Shown one piece after another: positions 6,907 through 11,662 of a stretch of 11,662 bases of DNA; the stretch's first letter is position 1, and each line of letters starts with the position of its first letter. This stretch comes from HyVt-105 sp049975425 (GTDB lineage: Bacteria; Bacteroidota; Bacteroidia; Bacteroidales; VadinHA17): the NCBI GenBank assembly GCA_049975425.1, contig JBNGDI010000059.1, positions 1 to 11,662 on the forward strand. Direction: 5' to 3'. The notes under the pieces are model-generated. The model ran no database searches. It was not told the origin of the DNA and saw only the letters and a list, made by a program, of their open reading frames with translations. Both the position numbers and the translations under genes were made by a program.

Positions 6907-7782
6907 TTATTCAGAAGCAAATAATTCAGCTATCGTTTTCAATGCGGTATCGCGGTCAGGTGCACGGAACACCATGGCCATCCTGCTTCCTTCCCGGTGG
7001 CCGGCATGCCAGCGGTCGCCCTCCTGTTCCGTCAGGGGGGAAGGTTCGCCGCCCCGTTCTTCCCAGTATCCTTGCCAGGCAACATCCACTCTTTCCCCGG
7101 AAGGGAAATCCATCAACAGGACATAATAACTTCCCTGAGGGCTTGTATACCTGCCCAGGCAACATTGAGTATCGTTTTCTATCCCGAACACATTGCCGTC
7201 GGCAATGTAATAATACCGGTTAGCCCATACATAATGCCTGAAATAAACCACACTTCCCTCATCCAGCCCGTCGCGGGGCAAAGCGCGCACAACGGCCGGG
7301 ATTTCACCGGTGGAAGAAATGCGGCTATCGATATATGCCGCCAGCCAGCGGATCATTTCTTCCGATGCGGGAGTCTCATATTCGGATATAACAGAAATAT
7401 AAAACGGACCCTTCCAGAACAGCACGGCTCCCGGAAGCACCTGCGATCCCTGCCCGTATTCATTCCCTTCCTCTTCCCGGGTCTGTGTATAGATCCCAAA
7501 GGCGTTGGCCGGTTCGATCATATCGAAAATTTCCACCTGGATGCAGGGATTGCCCGGACATTCGTAACGCCGGCTGAGCACTTCCCGGAAACCGTACGAA
7601 AGATACAGCTCGGCCCCTCCGTTGATGTAATCGAACAGATTGTCAGGATGAAAATACCGGTCGGGCTCCACCGGTTTCCATTTGCCTGCGCGCGGCGGCA
7701 GGAATTTTTCGGGCCCGTTATCCGATGCAAACGCCTGCATTACCAGAATGAAACTGAAGAAAAACCATAAACTACTCCTCAT
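6907..7782 (-). CDS. Exported DUF6599-type protein
   Basis: This 291-residue protein has a clear Sec signal peptide (MRSSLWFFFSFILVMQAFA, cleavage near residue 19). The mature part holds LFDYINGGAELYLSYGF and FDMIEPANAFGIYTQTREEEG, which I recognise as typical of the DUF6599 family, proteins of unknown function often beside DUF362 genes. Two adjacent cysteines occur late, in TQCCLGRY, and one pair earlier (CPGNPC), which could form disulfides in the periplasm. It is the first gene of the leftward cluster, ahead of DUF362, thrB and thrC. The likely promoter lies at 7813-7820. Paired export of this and the DUF362 protein suggests that they act together in the cell envelope. Confidence 0.8.
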   Translation of the reverse strand: MRSSLWFFFSFILVMQAFASDNGPEKFLPPRAGKWKPVEPDRYFHPDNLFDYINGGAELYLSYGFREVLSRRYECPGNPCIQVEIFDMIEPANAFGIYTQTREEEGNEYGQGSQVLPGAVLFWKGPFYISVISEYETPASEEMIRWLAAYIDSRISSTGEIPAVVRALPRDGLDEGSVVYFRHYVWANRYYYIADGNVFGIENDTQCCLGRYTSPQGSYYVLLMDFPSGERVDVAWQGYWEERGGEPSPLTEQEGDRWHAGHREGSRMAMVFRAPDRDTALKTIAELFASE

Positions 7783-7812
7783 AATGAAACGTTGTACAGA
7801 TCATATAAACCA

Positions 7813-7820
7813 TAAATATA
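7813..7820 (-). promoter_or_regulatory. Candidate -7 element for the DUF6599-DUF362-thrBC cluster
   Basis: On the minus strand TATATTTA matches seven of eight positions of TAnnTTTG. It lies 30 bases before the start codon at 7782 and predicts a leader of about 25 bases. A TTTG upstream is closer than the usual -33 spacing, so support is modest. Confidence 0.3.
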
Positions 7821-7903
7821 AAACATTCGTAAGGCAAATGAAAGACCGTGTTCCAACTCCATGCAAATCATCCGGATTGTTTTCTGCTCTCCCGTCTTTT
7901 GCG

Positions 7904-7911
7904 TATTTTTA
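7904..7911 (+). promoter_or_regulatory. Candidate -7 element for the VTT membrane protein gene
   Basis: TATTTTTA matches seven of eight positions of the TAnnTTTG element and lies 31 bases before the start at 7943. A TTG at 7877-7879 is somewhat farther upstream than ideal for a -33 element. Weak support. Confidence 0.25.
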
Positions 7912-7942
7912 GGCCTGCATCCGTTAAACGCCCTTTTCGCTT

Positions 7943-8524
7943 ATGAAAATCAGTGAAAAAGGTATTTTTTTTCTCAAAAACCTGGGAAAAGGGCTGGGAT
8001 GGCTGGTTTTTCTCCTGCTGGTATTTTTCTTTCTAAAAAAGAATGTGGGGGAACACAGCCTCGATCCTCTGGCGTCTGTGCTCAACCGGCCATGGCTGAT
8101 CCTGCTTATTTACGTGGTGTCGGAAGTGGCCTTCGGGATCATTCCACCGGAAATATTTATGCTGTGGGGCCTGAGATCCAGTTCTCCCACTGCCTATGCA
8201 GGCTGGGTGGGTATTTTCGCTATGATATCCTATGCTGCCGGAATGATCGGGTATGCCATAGGATACACCCTTCAAACCACCCGTTTCTTCAGATATGTGA
8301 GAAGATACCGGCTGAGGAAATATGAAGCACACCTTCAAAAATTCGGGTCCATGCTGGTCATTGTGGCTTCCATGACCCCCCTCCCCTTTTCCGCTATTTG
8401 CATGCTGGTGGGTTCGGCCCGGTACTTCTTCCCCCGGTTCCTGGTCATGGCCCTTGCCCGTTTTGTCCGTTACGGGCTGTATGCCTACCTGATATGGGAA
8501 GCTAACGTGATGGTGCCCGCCTGA
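7943..8524 (+). CDS. VTT/DedA-like (SNARE-associated family) membrane protein
   Basis: This 193-residue integral inner-membrane protein has about five hydrophobic segments: roughly 18-32, 51-75, 84-109, 136-158 and 164-187. The segment VAFGIIPPEIFML (62-74) resembles the re-entrant Pro/Glu-containing loop of VTT/DedA proteins. A second one, SMTPLPFSAICMLVGSARY (143-161), corresponds to the conserved second re-entrant region before the final helix. DedA/VTT proteins are linked to lipid (undecaprenyl phosphate or phospholipid) translocation and membrane homeostasis. The usual conserved Arg of the second loop is not evident where expected, so this is a divergent member. The last 23 bases overlap the end of convergent msrA. 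Confidence 0.7.
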   Translation: MKISEKGIFFLKNLGKGLGWLVFLLLVFFFLKKNVGEHSLDPLASVLNRPWLILLIYVVSEVAFGIIPPEIFMLWGLRSSSPTAYAGWVGIFAMISYAAGMIGYAIGYTLQTTRFFRYVRRYRLRKYEAHLQKFGSMLVIVASMTPLPFSAICMLVGSARYFFPRFLVMALARFVRYGLYAYLIWEANVMVPA

Positions 8525-9152
8525 GCTTATCGCGGAACACTTCCCTGAACTTTTCCATCTTCGGACGGATAACCACCCGGCAATATGGCTGGTTCGGATT
8601 GTTAAGGAAATATTCCTGGTGGTATTCTTCGGCGGGGTAAAATACGGTAAACGGAGATATTTCCGTTATGATGGGTTTTGAAAAGGCCCCTGAATTATCG
8701 AGCCTCGTTTTATAGCGTTCCGCCATATCCCGCTGTTCCTCATTATGCCAGAAAATCACCGAGCGGTACTGGGTGCCCACATCGGCCCCCTGGCGGTTCA
8801 GGGTGGTGGGATCATGAACCGACCAGAACACCTCGAGCAGATCGTCATACCCGATCACCGCAGGATCGTAGGTGATCTGTACCACTTCGGCATGGCCGGT
8901 ACGACCGGTTGTTACTTCCCGGTATGATGGATTTTTCACCTTGCCTCCCGAATAACCGGAAATCACCCGTTGCACCCCCTTCAGTTCCTGAAAAACGGCT
9001 TCCACGCACCAGAAGCACCCGGCGCCAAACGTTGCTGTATCCATATTCTGCTGTATTTCCTCGTTAATAAAGAGCCGGTTTGATCCCCCCGCCGTGATGG
9101 ATTGCCGGCCTGACAGGGCCATGACCAGAATAATCAGGGCTGATATTTTCAT
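8502..9152 (-). CDS. msrA: Peptide-methionine (S)-S-oxide reductase, probably exported
   Basis: MsrA reduces the S-form of methionine sulfoxide in proteins. The catalytic motif GAGCFWC is at 43-49 with nucleophile Cys46. Other family features are GVQRVISGYSGG, TGRTGHAEVVQITYDP, VFWSVHDPTTLNRQGADVGTQYRS and a late Cys191 in QPYCRVVIRPK, a likely resolving cysteine. With the start at 9152 the 216-residue product has an N-terminal hydrophobic stretch (MKISALIILVMALSG) that looks like a signal peptide or anchor, which implies the periplasm. A start at 9044 (MDTATFGAG), with GAGG 15 bases upstream, would give a cytosolic 180-residue form. The frame stays open up to 9320, but that extension lacks family similarity and crosses the intergenic region. 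Identity is firm, start uncertain. Confidence 0.93.
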   Translation of the reverse strand: MKISALIILVMALSGRQSITAGGSNRLFINEEIQQNMDTATFGAGCFWCVEAVFQELKGVQRVISGYSGGKVKNPSYREVTTGRTGHAEVVQITYDPAVIGYDDLLEVFWSVHDPTTLNRQGADVGTQYRSVIFWHNEEQRDMAERYKTRLDNSGAFSKPIITEISPFTVFYPAEEYHQEYFLNNPNQPYCRVVIRPKMEKFREVFRDKLRRAPSR

Positions 9153-9289
9153 GGCAACATTATTTACACCTGAAACAACCGGGCACCCGAAAGGTTCAAC
9201 ATTCCGTAAAGAACAGTTTTTCCTGACCTGAACCGGAAAGATATTCGCCTGAAAATCCAGGGTACTTAACGCAAAGTTTTTACATTTTC

Positions 9290-9297
9290 TTATTTTG
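9290..9297 (+). promoter_or_regulatory. Candidate -7 element for the SDR/5-alpha-reductase pair
   Basis: TTATTTTG matches seven of eight positions of TAnnTTTG, and it is followed by CAG exactly as in the CHAD promoter at 486-496. It predicts a transcript start near 9304 and a leader of about 22 bases before the ATG at 9326. A T-rich tract upstream (9277-9288) gives no clear -33 element. Confidence 0.35.
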
Positions 9298-9325
9298 CAG
9301 CCGTTTTCATCATCATGCACAGGAT

Positions 9326-10309
9326 ATGCTCATCGCCGTAACGGGGGCCACCGGACACATTGGCAACAACCTGTGCCGGGAACTGAACGGACAGGGACAC
9401 CGCCTGCGGGTTCTGGTGAGGAAAGACCACCGGCCACTGGAAAGGCTGGAATGTGAAAAAGTGTACGGGGACCTTTCCGACCCTTCCAGGCTGAAGCTGC
9501 TTGTGAGGGGAACCGATGTGGTATTCCACCTGGCGGCCACCATTGCGGTTAACGGCGCCTCATGGAAAAAGCTGGCTGCTGTAAATATCAACGGGACAAG
9601 GAATGTAATCAGGGCGGTGCGTGAGGCAGGCCGTCCCCGGCTGATCCACTTCAGTTCCATCCATGCACTGGAACAAAAACCCTACAACCTGCCCCTGGAT
9701 GAAACGCGTTCCCTTGCCCTGAATGACCGCATGCCTTACAGCAGCACCAAAGCCCGGGCTGAACAGCTGGTCCTGGAAGCCGCATCCGAAGGGCTGGATG
9801 CCCTTGTCCTCCACCCCACTTCGGTTATCGGCCCCCACGATTACAAACCTTCGCTGATGGGTGCTTTCCTGTGGAGGATAGCCCGCAACCGATTGCCACT
9901 TCTGGTTCCCGGCGGATATGATTTCGTGGATGTGCGGGATGTGGTTCGGGCGGCCGTGGAAGCGATTTACCGCGGCAAAAAAGGAGAAAGATACCTGCTG
10001 GCAGGCCGGTGGGCTGCCATCACAGAACTGGCGGAACTGATACAACAGGCTATGCCCGGTATCCGGGTGCCGGGTTGTGTACCCATGTGGGTGGCACGGG
10101 CCGGACTGCCCCTGATCAGGCTCTGGTCTAAAGTGCGGAGGGAACAGGTGCTTTACACCTGCGAAGCCCTGCGGACCATTGAAACCGGCCACCGGAATAT
10201 CTGCTCGGAGAAGGCGGAAAAAGAACTGGGGTTTATGGCCCGGCCCCTGGAACAAACCGTTGCCGATACCCTGGAATGGTTCATGAATCATTTTAAAGAA
10301 GCAAGATAA
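9326..10309 (+). CDS. Extended SDR: NAD-dependent epimerase/dehydratase family protein
   Basis: The 327-residue protein has the Rossmann motif TGATGHIG (6-13) at its N-terminus, DLSD (49-52) for the cofactor region, FHLAA (67-71), FSSIHAL (109-115) with the catalytic Ser and YSSTK (138-142) with the Tyr-Lys pair. This is the full set for the extended SDR family, which includes sugar epimerases, dihydroflavonol-reductase-like enzymes and 3-beta-hydroxysteroid dehydrogenases. Family members act on sugars, steroids or flavonoids, and sequence alone does not settle the substrate. The stop codon shares a base with the start of the downstream steroid 5-alpha-reductase-family gene (TAATG), so a hydroxysteroid-like or terpenoid substrate is a reasonable inference. 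AGG at 9321-9323 is a weak ribosome site. Probably cytosolic. Confidence 0.9.
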   Translation: MLIAVTGATGHIGNNLCRELNGQGHRLRVLVRKDHRPLERLECEKVYGDLSDPSRLKLLVRGTDVVFHLAATIAVNGASWKKLAAVNINGTRNVIRAVREAGRPRLIHFSSIHALEQKPYNLPLDETRSLALNDRMPYSSTKARAEQLVLEAASEGLDALVLHPTSVIGPHDYKPSLMGAFLWRIARNRLPLLVPGGYDFVDVRDVVRAAVEAIYRGKKGERYLLAGRWAAITELAELIQQAMPGIRVPGCVPMWVARAGLPLIRLWSKVRREQVLYTCEALRTIETGHRNICSEKAEKELGFMARPLEQTVADTLEWFMNHFKEAR

Positions 10310-11070
10310 TGGATATATATCTGTTCACCCGGCTGGTGGTTTGCTGGACCCTTTTTGCCGTGATGCTCTTTCCGCTGCTGCTGAAAGTCACGGCCCCCTA
10401 CGGCCGGCATACCACCACAAAATGGGGGCCGGTGATGAACAACCGGCCGGCATGGGTGATCATGGAGTCCCCTGCCCTGCTGGTTTTTGTTTTCTTTTTC
10501 CTTGCCGGAACCGGGCAGAGAAACACCCTGCACCTGGTGTTTTTCCTGACCTGGGTGGTGCACTATACCCACCGCAGCTTTGTGTATCCGTTCAGGATCA
10601 GGGACCGCCAGCGGAAGATGCCCGTCGTGGTGATGCTGATGGGCTTCTTTTTCAACCTGGTAAACGGATTCCTGAACGGCTGGTACCTGGGGAATGCCGC
10701 CGTCTATGATTTCCCCGCCTGGCTGTTCGATGCAAGGTTTCTCGCAGGCTCAGTGCTTTTCCTGGGCGGATTATCACTCAACTGGTGGGCCGACAGCCGG
10801 CTGCTGAGTCTGCGGAAAGTGGTAAAATCCGGGGAATACGTCATCCCCCGGGGAGGCATGTACCGGTTTGTTTCCTGTCCCAATTTTCTGGGAGAAATGG
10901 TTGAATGGGGCGGATTCGCCCTGATGACCTGGTCGCCGGCGGCCCTGTCGTTTTTTGTATGGACCGTGGTGAACCTGTTGCCACGTGCACTGGATCATCA
11001 CCGGTGGTACAGGAGTAAATTCGCGGATTATCCGCCTGAGCGAAAGGCACTGATCCCGTTCATCCTGTGA
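10309..11070 (+). CDS. Steroid 5-alpha-reductase (SRD5A) family membrane protein
   Basis: This 253-residue polytopic membrane protein follows the SRD5A/Steroid_dh pattern closely. By comparison with human SRD5A1/2, visible matches are RPAWVIMESPAL with Glu53 (human Glu57 position), VHYTHRSFVYPF with Tyr86 (human Tyr91), LNWWADSRLLSLRK with Asn158 and Asp162 (NADPH contacts), IPRGGMYRFVSCPNFLGE (from residue 179) with Asn192 and Glu196, and the C-terminal HHRWYRSKFADYP followed by RKALIPFI. The family reduces the C4-C5 double bond of 3-keto-4-ene steroids, or related enones, with NADPH. The start overlaps the SDR stop by one base, indicating a coupled two-gene unit. Natural substrate in this bacterium is unknown; options include host or environmental steroids, bile-acid intermediates or an endogenous polyprenoid. 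Confidence 0.88.
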   Translation: MDIYLFTRLVVCWTLFAVMLFPLLLKVTAPYGRHTTTKWGPVMNNRPAWVIMESPALLVFVFFFLAGTGQRNTLHLVFFLTWVVHYTHRSFVYPFRIRDRQRKMPVVVMLMGFFFNLVNGFLNGWYLGNAAVYDFPAWLFDARFLAGSVLFLGGLSLNWWADSRLLSLRKVVKSGEYVIPRGGMYRFVSCPNFLGEMVEWGGFALMTWSPAALSFFVWTVVNLLPRALDHHRWYRSKFADYPPERKALIPFIL

Positions 11071-11104
11071 GAGAATCCCTGAAACGTATGGAGCGGGCAG
11101 GGTA

Positions 11105-11353
11105 TCAGAAGCCCATCATCTGGCGGATGCGGAGCAGGGCCAGCTGGGAGTAGGCTTCATTGAGGGATTGGTTGATCATTTCCAGCCGGATACGGGTTTT
11201 CATGCAGCACGGCCTGTTGCTGTCGGCCCTCTCAGAATGCAGATGGGCCTGAATCCTGCTTTTCTGCCTTTCCAGCTTTTCCAGTTTTTTTTCCTGCTCT
11301 CTGATCATGGAGACTCCCGGCGACATAGATGTGTTTTTTGAACACCTTTTCAT
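11105..11353 (-). CDS. Small coiled-coil hypothetical protein
   Basis: An 82-residue leftward frame has charged heptad-like content: IREQEKKLEKLERQKSRIQ, then LEMINQSLNEAYSQLALLRIRQM, consistent with a two-helix or coiled-coil protein. Two adjacent Cys (PCC) lie between. A shorter start at residue 16 (11308) is possible. A -7-like TTTATTTG on the minus strand at 11392-11385 sits about 32 bases upstream of 11353. I recognise no family. It is convergent with the 5-alpha-reductase gene, 34 bases away. It could be spurious, but the amphipathic pattern is more protein-like than shadow frames. Confidence 0.4.
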   Translation of the reverse strand: MKRCSKNTSMSPGVSMIREQEKKLEKLERQKSRIQAHLHSERADSNRPCCMKTRIRLEMINQSLNEAYSQLALLRIRQMMGF

Positions 11354-11373
11354 GATAAAGACGACGAATAAAT

Positions 11374-11394
11374 CCGTTTGTTACAAATAAACGG
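11374..11394. repeat. Inverted repeat CCGTTT/AAACGG
   Basis: Arms CCGTTT (11374-11379) and AAACGG (11389-11394) surround a 9-base centre; an inner TTTGT/ACAAA symmetry adds to the dyad. It sits just upstream of the small leftward ORF and overlaps its candidate -7 element, so it could be an operator for that gene. Confidence 0.4.
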
Positions 11395-11425
11395 TAAAAA
11401 TTCACCGGCTGATGTCAAGAACAGG

Positions 11426-11439
11426 TTAAGATTTCTTAA
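11426..11439. repeat. Perfect palindrome TTAAGA-TT-TCTTAA
   Basis: Six-base arms TTAAGA (11426-11431) and TCTTAA (11434-11439) flank two T residues. The size and symmetry fit a regulator binding site, but no adjacent confident gene start identifies its target. Confidence 0.35.
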
Positions 11440-11590
11440 TGTTTGTTAATGGGAAATGGGAAGCAGCCGGTTTGCAGAAACTCGAAACATTCACCGCCTT
11501 ATTGAAATCCGGAAACTGGGCGCAGCAGGAGTGGTCTGTTTGCATAACACGGGAGAATGATAAAAACAATCTGCAAGGGCCCACTGCATC

Positions 11591-11616
11591 GGACAACTAC
11601 GTAGCTACCTACGTCC
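11591..11616. repeat. CTACGTAG palindrome cluster, right copy
   Basis: CTACGTAG (11597-11604) is followed by a second CTACGT (11609-11614), giving an ACGTAG-CTAC-CTACGT hairpin, and outer GGAC/GTCC arms (11591-11594 and 11613-11616) overlap it. The core AACTACGTAG is shared with the left-end cluster at 173-182. Confidence 0.55.
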
Positions 11617-11662
11617 TCAAATTCGCAAGTTTTTATTAAAAGATAATATATTATTTGTTATT

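Larger units (their letters stand above)
11354..11662. other. Right-end intergenic DNA with palindromes
   Basis: This stretch carries an inverted repeat around 11374-11394, a perfect TTAAGA-TT-TCTTAA palindrome at 11426-11439, the CTACGTAG cluster at 11591-11616 and an AT-rich tail. A 66-codon plus-strand frame (11439-11639) exists, but it matches nothing I know and its end runs through the palindromes, so I did not call it. Confidence 0.5.

Noticed and set aside
6997..7770. A 257-codon plus-strand frame opposite the DUF6599-type gene
   Set aside because: The minus strand has a signal peptide and family motifs; the plus frame has none.
9153..9320. N-terminal extension of MsrA up to an ATG at 9320
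   Set aside because: The extra 56 residues show no MsrA similarity, lie in the divergent intergenic region and precede a good signal-like start at 9152.
9560..10291. A 243-codon minus-strand frame opposite the SDR gene
   Set aside because: Antisense to an SDR with complete cofactor and catalytic motifs.
11439..11639. A 66-codon plus-strand frame at the right end
   Set aside because: No recognisable family, no good promoter or ribosome site, starts inside a palindrome and ends through the CTACGTAG repeats.

Overview
The window looks like chromosomal DNA from a free-living or gut Bacteroidota (Bacteroidales-like) bacterium of moderate GC. Supporting this are promoter candidates close to the Bacteroidota -7 consensus TAnnTTTG (best case TATCTTTG at 486-493), few obvious Shine-Dalgarno sequences, and the protein families present. 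No mobile element, tRNA, rRNA or CRISPR array is visible. The content is mostly housekeeping metabolism plus a few accessory genes.

Layout. Bases 1-533 hold no confident gene but contain much structure: three abutting hairpins (19-104), a cluster of CTACGTAG palindromes (149-184), four tandem octamers (245-276), a terminator-like hairpin (425-468) and a good promoter (486-493). Next come three rightward genes: a CHAD-domain protein (534-1463), a helical protein with four C-terminal AT-hooks (1545-2591), and a 6-phosphofructokinase (2584-3705) whose start overlaps the end of the AT-hook gene. Converging on these is a leftward four-gene cluster, read from 7782 down to 3718: an exported DUF6599-type protein, a Tat-signal DUF362 protein, homoserine kinase (thrB) and threonine synthase (thrC). 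Its gaps are 15 and 10 bases, followed by an ATGA overlap. thrA is not present.

The right part has a VTT/DedA-like membrane protein (7943-8524) that overlaps tail-to-tail with msrA (8502-9152, leftward). Then comes a rightward coupled pair: an extended SDR (9326-10309) and a steroid 5-alpha-reductase-family membrane enzyme (10309-11070) joined by a TAATG stop/start. A small leftward coiled-coil ORF (11105-11353) and about 300 bases of palindrome-bearing intergenic DNA close the window.

Functional reading. ThrB and ThrC carry out the last two steps of threonine synthesis. Phosphofructokinase commits fructose-6-phosphate to glycolysis; it has a Gly where the classical enzyme has the Mg-binding Asp. 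The SDR/5-alpha-reductase pair suggests sequential oxidoreduction of a hydrophobic, possibly steroid or terpenoid, substrate. The most unusual items are the AT-hook protein in an operon with PFK, the exported DUF6599-DUF362 pair fused into the threonine operon, the SDR-SRD5A pair, and the CTACGTAG palindromes at both ends. I see no clear sign of an undescribed defence or mobile system.
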